In this document: positions 8,836 to 18,483 of the stretch, one piece after another
Numbering within the stretch: position 1 is the stretch's first letter
Layout: the number at the start of each line of letters is the position of its first letter
Source: Vibrio maerlii
Lineage (GTDB): Bacteria; Pseudomonadota; Gammaproteobacteria; Enterobacterales; Vibrionaceae
DNA: 64,000 nt
Reading direction: 5' to 3'
Assembly (NCBI RefSeq): GCF_003415655.1
Contig: NZ_QRHC01000004.1
Coordinates: forward strand, 62,001-126,000
Notes under the pieces: generated by a model
Seen by the model: only the letters and a program-made list of their open reading frames with translations
What the model was told of the DNA's origin: nothing
Database searches by the model: none
Translations under genes and position numbers: made by a program

Positions 8836-10176
8836 ATGAACATCCTACTTGCACACTTTCGTGTTGGTGAAACCGATGGTGTTTCGCTAGAGATGGATAA
8901 ATGGAAATGGGCGCTTGAATCCTTGGGACATAAGGTTTTCTACCTTGCGGGCAGCGCAGGAAGCTGTGATACTGACTTAGTCCCTGAGCTGCATTATTTG
9001 GAGCCATTCAACGATAAAATTATTCATAACGCCTACGTTGAAAGAACAGATTACGAATCGGAAACGGTTTTGTTAGAAGCAATCGATGAGCGTGCTGAAA
9101 TCATCGCAGAAGGCATTACTGAGGTAATAAAGCGCCGCAATATTGATATTGTTGTTCCTAATAATATGTGGTCTCTCGGTTATCACTTACCTGCAGCATC
9201 TGGTTTAATAAAGGCCGTGGAGCGCACTCAGACCAAAGTAATTTGCCATCACCATGATTTCCATTGGGAGCGTGTAAAGTATTCGAAACCAACCTCTGAG
9301 GGTATCACTGAACTACTGCAAACTATATTCCCGCCTAAGCATCCCCTAGTACAGCATTGTGTGATTAATCGAATAGCACATTCTGAATTGATGCATCGCC
9401 GAGATATAAACTCAACCGTTGTACCCAACGTATTTGATTTCCATGGTGCCGATTGGAAGGTCGATGAATATAACCAAGATCTACGCGAGCGATTTGGTAT
9501 TCGCCCTCATGATGTGATGTTTTTACAAGGGACTCGTATTGTGGCTCGCAAAGGTATTGAACTTGCGATTGACCTAATTAATAGTATCGCTTCAAAGCGT
9601 AGCGAGCTGGAAGGTAAAACACTTTATAACGGCAAAACGTTTACCAGTGATAGTCGTTTGATCCTGACTTTTGCGGGTATGTGTGAAGAAGATAGCTACC
9701 TTGAACAACTCAAGGCTAAAGCAGAAAAACTGGGCGTTGAACTGCTGTTCATCAGCGATTGGGTAGGACACTCTCGTGGTGAAAAAGAGGGCAGTAAAGT
9801 CTACTCACTTTGGGATGTTTACAGTCATGCAGACATCATTACCTACCCAAGCCTGTTAGAAGGGTGGGGCAACCAATTCCTCGAAGGATTGATCGCTCGA
9901 CTTCCTATGGTTGTATACCGTTACCCGGTTTACGATTTAGATATCGCAGACTACGGTTTTAGTATTATCGATTTGGGTAACACGCATGGGGTTGATGACA
10001 ATGGACTCGCTGTCATAGAGCTGGATAAATTGGATACGGCGAGTGACTCGACAATTCAATATTTATTGGATAGCGAAATGCGTCAGGCTCACATGGATAA
10101 AAACTACCACATTGGTGAGAAAAACCTCTCTTACCCTGCGTTAAAAGAGATCTTGTCTAAAGTATTTGCGGTTTAG
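8836..10176 (+). CDS. GT4-type glycosyltransferase, copy 1
   Basis: 446 residues, cytosolic. An N-terminal Rossmann domain (ILLAHFRVGETDGVSLEMDK, then HKVFYLAGSAGS) and a C-terminal GT-B domain with RIVARKGIELAIDLI near residue 240 and the donor-binding region YSHADIITYPSLLEGWGNQFLEG around residue 340 mark it as GT-B, family GT4-like. It is strongly similar along its whole length to the gene at 20091-21428. It is divergent from the phosphorylase/importer operon and followed by phosphomannomutase, which suggests a GDP-mannose donor (inference). A synthetic enzyme in a catabolic locus is odd. Relatives may include synthases of mannosylated compatible solutes, but I cannot confirm this. Confidence 0.85.
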   Translation: MNILLAHFRVGETDGVSLEMDKWKWALESLGHKVFYLAGSAGSCDTDLVPELHYLEPFNDKIIHNAYVERTDYESETVLLEAIDERAEIIAEGITEVIKRRNIDIVVPNNMWSLGYHLPAASGLIKAVERTQTKVICHHHDFHWERVKYSKPTSEGITELLQTIFPPKHPLVQHCVINRIAHSELMHRRDINSTVVPNVFDFHGADWKVDEYNQDLRERFGIRPHDVMFLQGTRIVARKGIELAIDLINSIASKRSELEGKTLYNGKTFTSDSRLILTFAGMCEEDSYLEQLKAKAEKLGVELLFISDWVGHSRGEKEGSKVYSLWDVYSHADIITYPSLLEGWGNQFLEGLIARLPMVVYRYPVYDLDIADYGFSIIDLGNTHGVDDNGLAVIELDKLDTASDSTIQYLLDSEMRQAHMDKNYHIGEKNLSYPALKEILSKVFAV

Positions 10177-10230
10177 CTTTGATTTCACGTAGACAAATAA
10201 AGCAAGATAATAGGTAACGAACAAGCAATA

Positions 10231-10253
10231 AGGGAGGCATTTGGCCTCCTTTT
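10231..10253 (+). terminator. Terminator-like hairpin between GT4 and cpsG
   Basis: GGAGGC / GCCTCC stem with a short loop followed by TTTT. It lies 27 bases before the cpsG start, so cpsG expression from the GT4 promoter may be reduced, or cpsG may have its own promoter. Confidence 0.6.
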
Positions 10254-10279
10254 CAGCAAAAGAACATATAGAGTTAAAA

Positions 10280-11644
10280 ATGGAAAAATTGACCTGTTTT
10301 AAGGCCTACGACATTCGAGGCAAACTGGGTGAAGAATTGAATGATGATATCGCGTACCGAATTGGTCGTGCCTATGGTCAATATTTGAAGCCAAAGACCA
10401 TCGTAGTGGGTGGGGACGTTCGCGAAACCTCAGAGCCTCTGAAGTTAGCTCTTACGAATGGTTTAATGGATGCCGGTGTTGATGTGATAGACATTGGCAT
10501 GACGGGTACAGAAGAAATCTATTATGCGACGAAAGCGTTGGGCGTTGATGGTGGTATTGAAGTAACCGCTAGTCATAACCCAATCAATTACAACGGCATG
10601 AAGCTTGTGCGCGAAGAGGCTAAACCTATCAGTGGTGATACTGGGCTTCGTGATGTTCAAGCACTAGCGGAAAGCGACCAGTTTGAAGGCGTTACTTCAA
10701 AAGGTAGCTATAAGAAAGTGAGCCATCTCGACGATTATACTGACCATCTTCTTACCTATATCTCTGCTGAAAATATCAAACCTTTGAAGCTGGTGGTGAA
10801 TTCGGGTAACGGCGCAGCAGGGCATGTGATTGACGCGCTGGAAGAGAAGTTTGCCAAGCTTCGTGTGCCGATTGAGTTTATCAAGCTTCATCATGAGCCT
10901 GACTCTTCATTCCCTAATGGCATTCCAAATCCACTACTTCCAGAAAACAGAAAAGACACTTCTGACGCAGTCTTAAAACACAATGCCGATATGGGCATTG
11001 CTTGGGATGGTGACTTCGATCGCTGCTTCTTGTTTGACGAAAAAGGCCAGTTCATAGAAGGGTACTACATCGTTGGTCTGCTTGCGGAAGCATTCTTGCA
11101 GAAGAATCCAAACGCTAACATTATCCATGACCCTCGTTTAACTTGGAATACAGTGGATATCGTTGAGCAAAATGGTGGTACACCTATCATGTCGAAGACG
11201 GGGCATGCCTTTATCAAAGAGCGCATGCGCTTGGAAGATGCTGTGTATGGTGGTGAGATGAGTGCGCATCACTACTTCCGTGACTTTGCCTACTGTGACA
11301 GTGGCATGATCCCTTGGTTGCTAGTCAGCGAGCTTCTCTGCGTCAAAGGCCAAACGCTTTCTAGCTTGGTAGAAGAGCGTATCGCTGCTTACCCATCTTC
11401 AGGGGAAATAAACTCTAAGCTGAAAGATCCAAAAGCAGCAATTGAACGAGTCATGCGAGCTTTTCAAGCTCAAGCGGCCTCCGTTGATCATACCGATGGT
11501 ATAAGTATGGAATTTGGAACCTGGCGTTTTAATTTGCGCAGCTCGAATACCGAGCCAGTCGTTCGCTTGAACGTAGAAAGCAAGCATGACATTCCCCTGA
11601 TGGAACAAAAGACTCAAGAGATTTTAACGCTACTAAAAGCTTAA
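10280..11644 (+). CDS. cpsG: Phosphomannomutase (CpsG/ManB)
   Basis: 454 residues; the sequence follows E. coli CpsG closely from the first residues ([20 protein letters not shown]). The phosphoserine loop TASHNP, the metal loop DGDFDRC, the sugar loop GGEMSAHH and the phosphate-binding [10 protein letters not shown] are intact. It interconverts mannose-6-phosphate and mannose-1-phosphate, the precursor of GDP-mannose. The ATG at 10280 is chosen; an upstream TTG lies inside a terminator-like hairpin. No mannose-1-phosphate guanylyltransferase (manC) is adjacent, unlike capsule or O-antigen loci, so here it probably serves the neighbouring GT4 enzyme or handles a released mannose phosphate. 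Confidence 0.93.
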   Translation: MEKLTCFKAYDIRGKLGEELNDDIAYRIGRAYGQYLKPKTIVVGGDVRETSEPLKLALTNGLMDAGVDVIDIGMTGTEEIYYATKALGVDGGIEVTASHNPINYNGMKLVREEAKPISGDTGLRDVQALAESDQFEGVTSKGSYKKVSHLDDYTDHLLTYISAENIKPLKLVVNSGNGAAGHVIDALEEKFAKLRVPIEFIKLHHEPDSSFPNGIPNPLLPENRKDTSDAVLKHNADMGIAWDGDFDRCFLFDEKGQFIEGYYIVGLLAEAFLQKNPNANIIHDPRLTWNTVDIVEQNGGTPIMSKTGHAFIKERMRLEDAVYGGEMSAHHYFRDFAYCDSGMIPWLLVSELLCVKGQTLSSLVEERIAAYPSSGEINSKLKDPKAAIERVMRAFQAQAASVDHTDGISMEFGTWRFNLRSSNTEPVVRLNVESKHDIPLMEQKTQEILTLLKA

Positions 11645-11669
11645 TTGGCTCTTAAAGCCATCCTCCCTT

Positions 11670-11706
11670 AAAATGAGCTCCTGAGTTAAAGACGGGAGCT
11701 CATTTT
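11670..11706 (+). terminator. Terminator after cpsG
   Basis: Stem AAAATGAGCTCC / GGGAGCTCATTTT with a 12-base loop, ending in T residues. A second GAGCTC-containing hairpin with a longer T-run follows at about 11792-11827, so the unit ends in two related hairpins. The rest of the 11645-11910 gap shows no gene. Confidence 0.75.
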
Positions 11707-11910
11707 AGATCCCCGACGCACTCTTCGACTCGTGCTCGAAGAAGACGTCTTTTATTCAATTTACGCATAACCTTAACGTGTCACCCCCTTCAGTGAGCTC
11801 ACGAACGAAGATAGGGGAGCTCGTTTTTAAATCAGCGTTTGGTCTTGAGCCTAGCGTTCTAAAACCAAGCGTTCGAAAGTCATGATCACTACGGACAGGT
11901 AAACCGCCTT

Positions 11911-12453
11911 ATGGATAAAAAATCAGTTTCACTCATCTCTCCCTCTATTGAGTTTGAATCTCAATTTGCTGATTTTTATTTGGATTTCGTTAAGAACGAT
12001 CCAGAGAACGCAGACTATTACAAGTTGGGTTTTACTGACTTTGAGCTGTATATCCATCGCTTACAAGAGGAGGAAGCGGGGCAGAATCTAAAAGCCGGTT
12101 ATGTGCCGTGTAGTCATTTTTGGCTGATCAACCAAGACAAGGCAATTCTAGGGGCGCTTCGTGTTCGTCATAACATCGATACTGACTTTTTAGCTCAAGA
12201 AGCTGGGCACATTGGCTATGATGTTGCACCTTCCTGGCGTAGGAAAGGGGCAGGGAGCGTGATGCTGTCACTTTCTTTACCCGAAGCGGCTGAATTAGGC
12301 ATTGAGGAAGCGCTGATTACTGCTGATGTCGATAATCTAGGATCTCGAGGTGTGATTGAAGCGAATGGTGGTGAGTTGGAGAATATTATCTACGGACCGG
12401 TATTTGAATCGGACCTTGCTCGTTACTGGGTGTCAACAGCACCAACTAAATAG
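11911..12453 (+). CDS. GNAT-family N-acetyltransferase
   Basis: 180 residues. The acetyl-CoA-binding motif A is visible as IGYDVAPSWRRKGAGSVMLSL around residues 97-118, preceded by the beta-strand AILGALRVRH and followed by ITADVDNLGSRGVIEANGG, typical of GNAT enzymes. Substrate is unknown. It is followed after 11 bases by a small membrane-protein gene and looks unrelated to the flanking sugar loci. Confidence 0.85.
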   Translation: MDKKSVSLISPSIEFESQFADFYLDFVKNDPENADYYKLGFTDFELYIHRLQEEEAGQNLKAGYVPCSHFWLINQDKAILGALRVRHNIDTDFLAQEAGHIGYDVAPSWRRKGAGSVMLSLSLPEAAELGIEEALITADVDNLGSRGVIEANGGELENIIYGPVFESDLARYWVSTAPTK

Positions 12454-12464
12454 GCCAAAGGATT

Positions 12465-12893
12465 ATGCTGACGTTTGAGCAATGGGCGATTATTGCTGAT
12501 ATCTATACACCGTTATTGATATTGGCGAGTGCTTCGATTGTCTGGCGCGAAAGGCAAGGAAGTGGTTGTTGGCTATTGCCTAGTGCGAAGCACTTGATAC
12601 CCATTGTATTAACTCTGGTTGCTTCATTTGCCTCAAGCCTTGTCGACCTCCTTTTGGGGATCTGGCCAAGTTTCGACTCTGATTACTCCACTCACACCGC
12701 CGTTGCTCTCGTATTTGTTGTTCACATTTGTCTCTATCGACCTGGTTGGCGATTTGCTGCTATCTTGTCGTTAGCGGCCTACTTACAACTGATGAACCAT
12801 CAGGACTATCATACTTACCTCGATATGATCACGACCATAGCTTTTCTTCTACCGCTGTTTTGGCTTATCTGGAAAAGCAAAACCTCGCTTTAA
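12465..12893 (+). CDS. Small integral membrane protein, unknown function
   Basis: 142 residues with about four hydrophobic segments (around residues 8-26, 42-62, 78-92 and 115-135). No motif that I recognise. It begins 11 bases after the acetyltransferase gene and is probably cotranscribed with it. Confidence 0.65.
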   Translation: MLTFEQWAIIADIYTPLLILASASIVWRERQGSGCWLLPSAKHLIPIVLTLVASFASSLVDLLLGIWPSFDSDYSTHTAVALVFVVHICLYRPGWRFAAILSLAAYLQLMNHQDYHTYLDMITTIAFLLPLFWLIWKSKTSL

Positions 12894-12945
12894 AAAGGGT
12901 GCTCATCAAGCCCGATGTCTTCAAAGTGTCATTTCACTGTCATAT

Positions 12946-12966
12946 TTAATTAACTTGGTTAATTAA
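12946..12966. promoter_or_regulatory. Candidate ROK-regulator operator, copy 1
   Basis: Perfect inverted repeat of 9 bp per arm around a 3-base centre; core TTAACTTGGTTAA. It is 182 bp before the ABC ATPase gene. The same core recurs at 13061-13085 and 22252-22276, always intergenic. Assignment to the ROK protein encoded in this cluster is inference. Confidence 0.75.
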
Positions 12967-13039
12967 TGTGGGTATTTCACGTGCTGCGGATCACAAAAAA
13001 TGCGCAATAACACACCTTTTAGGGTTATATACCGTCTCT

Positions 13040-13055
13040 CGTGAGGCATTTCACA
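13040..13055. promoter_or_regulatory. Probable CRP site
   Basis: CGTGAGGCATTTCACA matches TGTGA-N6-TCACA at nine of ten positions and lies just upstream of the second ROK-type operator, as expected for a CRP-activated, repressor-controlled uptake operon. Confidence 0.55.
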
Positions 13056-13060
13056 AAATA

Positions 13061-13085
13061 ATTAAATTAACTTGGTTAATATAAT
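13061..13085. promoter_or_regulatory. Candidate ROK-regulator operator, copy 2
   Basis: Inverted repeat with 11-bp arms (one mismatch) around TTG; core TTAACTTGGTTAA. It is 63 bp before the ABC ATPase gene, in a position to block the promoter. Confidence 0.8.
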
Positions 13086-13148
13086 TGTCATCAAACAGAT
13101 CTAGAGTACACATCTAGACGACTTATGACAGAAACAAAAGGCAAGTGA

Positions 13149-14219
13149 ATGTCCCGATTAGAATTAAAAAACATCTGCAAAAACTTCGATGATTTCGTAG
13201 CGTCGAAAGACATCAGCTTCGTAGCTGAAGAAGGCGAGATGGTGACACTTCTTGGCCCATCGGGCTGTGGCAAGACAACACTACTTAAAATGATTGGTGG
13301 TTTCCATACACCTGACTCAGGTGAAATCATTATCGGTGATGAGGTAGTCAATAAAGTCTCTCCTGAAAAACGTAATACATCGATGTGTTTTCAGTCTTAC
13401 GCACTATTCCCTCATCTAAGTGTTGAGCACAACATCGCGTTTGGTCTGAACCAAAAAGGTGTCGGCAAATCAGAGCAAATTGCTCGTGTAGCAGAAGCGG
13501 TAGGTCAGGTGGACCTAGGCGAACATTCACACAAAATGCCAAGTGAGCTTTCAGGTGGTCAGCAACAGCGTGTTGCTCTTGCCCGCGCGATGGTAACTCG
13601 CCCATCGGTTATTCTTTTTGATGAGCCACTATCTAACCTAGATGCAAAGTTGCGCGAATCCGTTCGCTTCGAAATTCGTGAACTGCAAAAGCGCTATAAC
13701 CTAACGGCTATTTACGTTACTCACGACCAAGCAGAAGCGTTAGCAATGTCTGACAAGATCGTTGTGCTTAACAAAGGCCGTATTGAGCAAATCGGCACAC
13801 CGGAAGATATCTACTATCGTCCTGCAAACCGCTTTGTCGCTGACTTTATCGGTGCTGCAAACATCCTGCCTGCACAAGTGGCAAAAACAGAGACACCAGA
13901 TCTATATAAGGTGAAAACAGAAATTGGTGAGTTTGATGTTGAGTCAGCTGAAGCACCTATGTCTGACAAAATCTTCGTTTGCTGGCGACCAGAAGATGCA
14001 AAGGTTGCAACGGAAGAAGATGGGAACCGCTTCAACGTTCGCGTAAACCAAATGGCGTTTATGGGTAACGTCACTGACCTGATTGTTGAGTCGGTAGAGG
14101 GGGCACAAGGTGAAATGCGCATTCAACTGCCTAAGCGTCCTCAGTTTGATAACGACCTTCTGTCGTTGTCGATTCCTAAAAATGGTATCCGCTTCCTAGA
14201 AGAGGTGCCGCATGAATAA
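13149..14219 (+). CDS. ABC transporter ATP-binding protein (PotA/FbpC type)
   Basis: 356 residues. Walker A GPSGCGKTTLLK, Q-loop CFQSYALFP, signature LSGGQQQRVALARA, Walker [18 protein letters not shown] and VTHDQAEALAMSD are present, with a C-terminal TOBE-like domain. The close relatives are the putrescine, ferric iron and phosphonate importers rather than the CUT1 sugar ATPases seen elsewhere in the window. It is the first gene of a four-gene transporter operon and overlaps the next gene by 8 bases. Two ROK-type operators precede it. Confidence 0.93.
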   Translation: MSRLELKNICKNFDDFVASKDISFVAEEGEMVTLLGPSGCGKTTLLKMIGGFHTPDSGEIIIGDEVVNKVSPEKRNTSMCFQSYALFPHLSVEHNIAFGLNQKGVGKSEQIARVAEAVGQVDLGEHSHKMPSELSGGQQQRVALARAMVTRPSVILFDEPLSNLDAKLRESVRFEIRELQKRYNLTAIYVTHDQAEALAMSDKIVVLNKGRIEQIGTPEDIYYRPANRFVADFIGAANILPAQVAKTETPDLYKVKTEIGEFDVESAEAPMSDKIFVCWRPEDAKVATEEDGNRFNVRVNQMAFMGNVTDLIVESVEGAQGEMRIQLPKRPQFDNDLLSLSIPKNGIRFLEEVPHE

Positions 14220-15078
14220 GTTTCTGTCTCACTGGAAGACATGGCTACTGCTCCTGCCAGGAGTAGGAACCATTCTTCTGTTGATGGGCTCGACCTTCTA
14301 TATGGTGATCGCGCAAAGTTTTGGTTACCACAACATGATGGGTGAGAGTGGTTTCTCATTGGAGTTTTGGAATGAGGCTCTAGCTGATGCCAAGCTGCAT
14401 AAGTCACTGCTTTACTCGATTAAAGTATCAGTTATTGGTGCACTAGGTGCTGTGGCAATGGCTTACCCATTAGTACTTTGGTTACGCAAACCATTCCCAG
14501 GCTCTTCAACGATCACAGGTTTGCTGCGTGCACCTATGTTTATTCCTGGTCTGGTTGCGGCGTTCTTACTGGTTAACGTGATTTCTTATCACGGCGTACT
14601 AAACCAAATGATGATGGCGATTGGCTTAATTGATAAACCGATTCGCATGCAAAATGATGATTTTGGTTGGGGTGTTATCATCCTTCAAGTATGGAAGCAG
14701 CTACCGTTTGCGATGATCTTACTTGCTGGCGCAGTGAACTCTATCCGTAATGATGTGCTCGACGCTGCCGCAGATTTAGGTGCAAATACTTGGCGTAAGT
14801 TTACCGGCATCATCTTCCCGTTATCAGTTCCGGCTCTCCAAGTTGCTTTGATCCTTATTTTCATTGGTGCGCTGGGTGACTACTCGTTCTACTCGATTGC
14901 CGGTCCAAAGAACACTTACTCACTTTCAATGCTGATGCACATTACGTCTACTGAATTTATGGAGTGGAACAAAGGTGCTGTTGTGGCTGTTGTCATCATG
15001 GTAACAGCGGTATTAGCGGCAATCGCTATTTCTCTACTCACCGCGCCTCTGGCTCAGAAAAAAGGGAAACTTAAGTAA
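14212..15078 (+). CDS. ABC transporter permease 1 (PotB/FbpB-like)
   Basis: 288 residues, about six membrane helices, and an EAA-type loop (LDAAADLGANTWRKFTGIIFPLSVP). The start overlaps the ATPase gene and the stop overlaps the next permease by one base (TAATG), indicating translational coupling. It belongs to the group of permeases that work with iron, polyamine, thiamine and YnjB-type binding proteins. Confidence 0.92.
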   Translation: MNKFLSHWKTWLLLLPGVGTILLLMGSTFYMVIAQSFGYHNMMGESGFSLEFWNEALADAKLHKSLLYSIKVSVIGALGAVAMAYPLVLWLRKPFPGSSTITGLLRAPMFIPGLVAAFLLVNVISYHGVLNQMMMAIGLIDKPIRMQNDDFGWGVIILQVWKQLPFAMILLAGAVNSIRNDVLDAAADLGANTWRKFTGIIFPLSVPALQVALILIFIGALGDYSFYSIAGPKNTYSLSMLMHITSTEFMEWNKGAVVAVVIMVTAVLAAIAISLLTAPLAQKKGKLK

Positions 15079-15962
15079 TGACGACTCTAGCTTCTTCTAA
15101 ACCTTCAACACTAGGGACGAAACCTAAAGTGAGAACAATTAACGGTCGCCTAATTAACAAGATTGCGATTGGCTTGTTCATAGTCGTGAACTTTGTATGG
15201 CTAGGTATTCCTTTCATCATGGCTCTGATTTGGTCATTGGTAGACCCAGAACATCCGTGGAGCTACCCGGACGTATTGCCTCCTGTGATGTCATTTGGTC
15301 GCTGGACAGATATGTGGGAAAACTCAGGCCTGGTTGAAGCCCTAACGAACAGTTACTCAATCGCGCCAGCTGTTGCCATTCTTACGGTGCTGCTTGCAAT
15401 GCCGACGGCGTATGCTTTGGGTCGTAAACAGTTCCCTGGTAAGCGCATGGCAGAAGTAGTAACCCTGCTTCCACTGGTAATGCCTGGTATGATCATTGGT
15501 GTATTTTTCAGTTCGATGCTGATTAACCTAAATCTAGATAATGCATACCTAGGTATCGTTATCGGCCATACAGTACTGGCATTGCCTTATGCTATTCGCA
15601 TTATGTCTGCAAGTTTTAAGAGTGTACCCCAGGACCTAATTGATGCGAGCCGTGACCTTGGTGGTAGTCCGTGGACAACCTTTAAGCATGCATACTTGCC
15701 GATGCTGAAACCGGGCTTACTCGCGTCGTTGATCTTCTGTCTAGTGATCAGTATTGAGGAGTTTAACGTGGCGTTTGTATTGGGTTCTCCTGATTACGTA
15801 ACGGTACCAACAATTCTTTACTCGTACCTTGGTTACTCATTTATTAGACCAAACGCGGCAGTAGTGTCATTGATTCTGGTGATTCCAAACGTGATCCTAA
15901 TGCTTGTAATTGAACGCTTGTTGAAAGGCAACTATTTAGCTGAATCAACAGGTAAAGCATAG
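15078..15962 (+). CDS. ABC transporter permease 2 (PotC-like)
   Basis: 294 residues with about six membrane helices and the EAA loop (LIDASRDLGGSPWTTFKHAYLP). It has a long N-terminal cytosolic tail before helix 1. It is the partner of the preceding permease, and the binding-protein gene follows after 61 bases. Confidence 0.92.
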   Translation: MTTLASSKPSTLGTKPKVRTINGRLINKIAIGLFIVVNFVWLGIPFIMALIWSLVDPEHPWSYPDVLPPVMSFGRWTDMWENSGLVEALTNSYSIAPAVAILTVLLAMPTAYALGRKQFPGKRMAEVVTLLPLVMPGMIIGVFFSSMLINLNLDNAYLGIVIGHTVLALPYAIRIMSASFKSVPQDLIDASRDLGGSPWTTFKHAYLPMLKPGLLASLIFCLVISIEEFNVAFVLGSPDYVTVPTILYSYLGYSFIRPNAAVVSLILVIPNVILMLVIERLLKGNYLAESTGKA

Positions 15963-16023
15963 AAAATTTTTACCCCTTATTATCCAAAGAGATAAACCAT
16001 CCAATAACATAGAGAATGGACTT

Positions 16024-17139
16024 ATGAAAAAACTAGTACTTGCAGCTGCTGTATCAGCTCTAGCTGGCTTATCGACAAACGCTTTAGCATACGACCTAAA
16101 TGAAATGACTTGGGATCAAATCGTAGAGCAAGCAAAGAAAGAGAAAGTCGTTAACGCATACATCTGGTATCTGCAACCTGAGTTCCGCAAGTTCTTCAAG
16201 AGCTTTGAAAAAGAGTACGGCATCAAAGTTCGTGTACCAGAAGGTAACGAATCTGGTAATCGTAACAAGCTATTAGCGGAAGCGAAAAAAGAAAAAGGCA
16301 GCATCGATGTGATGGCGCTGGATACTGTGAAGCTTCCAATGATGATTCAAAGTAACGTGGTGTATGGCCCACTGACAGACATTATCCCAGGTAGTGAAAA
16401 GCTACGTACAAACCTTGTAGGCGTTGATACTCAAGGCTACGCGTACTCTTTCTGGGGTAACCAAACGGGTCTTGCTTACGATCCAACTCGTGTTGATGAA
16501 GCAACCCTTCCACAAAGCTTTGATGACCTATCTGGTTGGATTAAGCAACACCCAGAGCAGTTCGGTGTGAACGATCCTAACAAAGGTGGTGCAGGTAACG
16601 CATTCATTCAACGCGCTATCTACCATGTATCAGGTAACACAGACACTTACTTCCAAACTGAAATGGATAAGTCTGTAATGCCGACTTGGTCTAAGACTTG
16701 GGAGTGGTTTGAAGGCAATAAGGATGAAATCATCATCACAGCATCAAACGCTGATAGCTTGACGCGTATTAACGATGGCGAGATCTCTATGGCTCCAGCA
16801 TGGGAAGACCATCTAGCGGGTCTGCAGAAGAAAGGGGCTATTACTAAGCGCATCAAGTTCTACATCCCTGAATTTGGTATGCCAGGTGGCGGTAACGTGA
16901 TCATGATGCCAGCGAATGCGAAGAACAAAGCAGCAGCGGCACTGTTCATTCAATGGATCACATCGGCTGAAGCTCAAACAGGTCTGAATGCGACATTTGG
17001 TTCTGCACCTCAACACCCGGATGCAGATGATTCGAATGCACTGGTTGATAATGATCAGCGTCAATACAGCTCTGATTTCTTTACTTCTGACTACGCGACA
17101 GAAGCGAAAAAAGCGTTTGTAGAGAACGTGTTAATGTAA
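16024..17139 (+). CDS. ABC transporter periplasmic binding protein (YnjB/FbpA-like class)
   Basis: 371 residues. The signal peptide is KKLVLAAAVSALAGLSTNALA with cleavage before YDLNEMTW. The mature protein has a type 2 binding-protein fold (VNAYIWYLQPEFRKFFKSFE; GSIDVMALDT; FWGNQTGLAYDP; late GNVIMMPANAKNKAAA). Relatives bind ferric iron, thiamine, phosphonates or small phospho-compounds, so the ligand cannot be read off. The enzymes encoded downstream (phosphodiester-glycosidase-like, GT4) point to a glycosylated, possibly phosphodiester-linked solute. Confidence 0.88.
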   Translation: MKKLVLAAAVSALAGLSTNALAYDLNEMTWDQIVEQAKKEKVVNAYIWYLQPEFRKFFKSFEKEYGIKVRVPEGNESGNRNKLLAEAKKEKGSIDVMALDTVKLPMMIQSNVVYGPLTDIIPGSEKLRTNLVGVDTQGYAYSFWGNQTGLAYDPTRVDEATLPQSFDDLSGWIKQHPEQFGVNDPNKGGAGNAFIQRAIYHVSGNTDTYFQTEMDKSVMPTWSKTWEWFEGNKDEIIITASNADSLTRINDGEISMAPAWEDHLAGLQKKGAITKRIKFYIPEFGMPGGGNVIMMPANAKNKAAAALFIQWITSAEAQTGLNATFGSAPQHPDADDSNALVDNDQRQYSSDFFTSDYATEAKKAFVENVLM

Positions 17140-17146
17140 TTAAATT

Positions 17147-17168
17147 TGCCCACCTTAACAGGTGGGCA
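17147..17168 (+). terminator. Hairpin after the binding-protein gene
   Basis: Perfect 8-bp stem TGCCCACC / GGTGGGCA with a 6-base loop, followed by only a weak T-rich stretch. It may be a terminator or a message-stabilising hairpin; the ROK gene starts 50 bases later. Confidence 0.55.
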
Positions 17169-17217
17169 TATTTGGTTTATTGACTCGAAACTGGCCGAGT
17201 CGATAAATCAAATATGA

Positions 17218-18390
17218 ATGATGAAATTGAAGAGAGTGTTATTTGGCAGTTCGCCTACTCATCTTCGAGAAGTATCTAAGGACATAGAGTTGATAGATTT
17301 CGGTACAGATACCCAACGCCAAGTGCTTGCTTTGATTCACCAGCAAGCACCGACAACCCGAGCAGCAATTGCAGAAGCAAGCGGCTTAACGCCTGCTGCT
17401 ATCACTAAAATCACCAAAAAGATGATAGATGAAGGGTTGATTGAGGTGACGGGAAAGCAGAAAGGCTCTCGCGGTCAACCGGGTATTGAGTTGGGTGTCA
17501 ATCCAAGAGCAGCTTACAGTCTAGGAGTGAATATTGAGCTAGAGACAATCTCTGTTGAGCTTGTTGACCTGAAAGGTGAGGCGGTATTCTCTAAGGCGAT
17601 TCAAGGCATCTATAGTGAGCCGATGTTTGCGATCGATGAGTTGTCTAAGTTACTAGATGTGACACGCGTGGCATTTGAAGAAGAGTTCTCCAAGCTAATT
17701 GGGGTAGGTGTGACAACCAGTTGTAACTTCAATCCAGAATCAAGCAAAGTGACAATGCCTCCACACTTGTCTGAGTGGGAGAGTATCGATATTCGACGAA
17801 CCATTGAAGAAAAGCTTAGTTTACCTTGTTGGATAGAAAACGATGGTAATGCCGCTGCACTGGGTGAGTCAGTACGCTCTCGTCGTAGTCTGAATGCTAA
17901 CTTTTTTTACCTTTATTTAGGTTATGGTGTTGGTGGTGGTCACTATTACAGCGGTAAGACCTACCGTGGTGCGCGTGGCAATGCTGGTCGTATTGGTAAG
18001 CTGTTCCCAGATCGTAATAACCGTCCATCTCTATCGTGTCTTTACGACAAGTTGGGGCTGTCAGAGCCTAGCCCACACCGCGCAGATACATTGTCGACTC
18101 TACTCTCGAAGAACCCTGAAAAAGTGGCTGAGTGGAAAGCGAACGCACAGATGCAACTGGTCTCCGCGTTACAAGCTATTCGCGCAATTTGTGACCCGAA
18201 TGAGATCATTATCGGCGGACTTTTACCTCCGCAACTAGTCGATGAATTGCACACCTCGGCTATTTCTTCCCTTGAGCAATATCTAGAGCCTAATGAGGTG
18301 ATGCCGACCATCATTCCAGCGAAAACCTCTGGCGGGAAAATTGCCGCAACGGGTGCAGCAATGCTGCCCCTATATAACCTGGCTTACTAA
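17218..18390 (+). CDS. ROK-family transcriptional regulator
   Basis: 390 residues. A winged-helix DNA-binding domain spans about residues 30-85 (TRAAIAEASGLTPAAITKIT, then GSRGQPGIELG), followed by a ROK sugar-kinase-like domain with IENDGNAAALGE and LGYGVGGGHYYSG. The zinc-binding cysteine cluster of typical ROK proteins is degenerate: only one Cys remains in the corresponding LSCLYDKLG region. It lies within the transporter operon and probably represses it by binding the TTAACTTGGTTAA palindromes (inference). A small inverted repeat GACTCG-N8-CGAGTC at 17182-17201 precedes the start and could be a local control site. Confidence 0.9.
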   Translation: MMKLKRVLFGSSPTHLREVSKDIELIDFGTDTQRQVLALIHQQAPTTRAAIAEASGLTPAAITKITKKMIDEGLIEVTGKQKGSRGQPGIELGVNPRAAYSLGVNIELETISVELVDLKGEAVFSKAIQGIYSEPMFAIDELSKLLDVTRVAFEEEFSKLIGVGVTTSCNFNPESSKVTMPPHLSEWESIDIRRTIEEKLSLPCWIENDGNAAALGESVRSRRSLNANFFYLYLGYGVGGGHYYSGKTYRGARGNAGRIGKLFPDRNNRPSLSCLYDKLGLSEPSPHRADTLSTLLSKNPEKVAEWKANAQMQLVSALQAIRAICDPNEIIIGGLLPPQLVDELHTSAISSLEQYLEPNEVMPTIIPAKTSGGKIAATGAAMLPLYNLAY

Positions 18391-18433
18391 CAGTTTCGTT
18401 TACTAACAACTTGGCTAACTAATATTTGGTTTT

Positions 18434-18452
18434 CTGAGGCGTAACGCCTCAG
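18434..18452 (+). terminator. Hairpin after the ROK gene
   Basis: CTGAGGCG / CGCCTCAG with a 3-base loop followed by CTTATTTA. A weak terminator or processing site between the ROK gene and the NAGPA-like gene. Confidence 0.5.
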
Positions 18453-18483
18453 CTTATTTAGATACAACCCTAGAATAACAATT

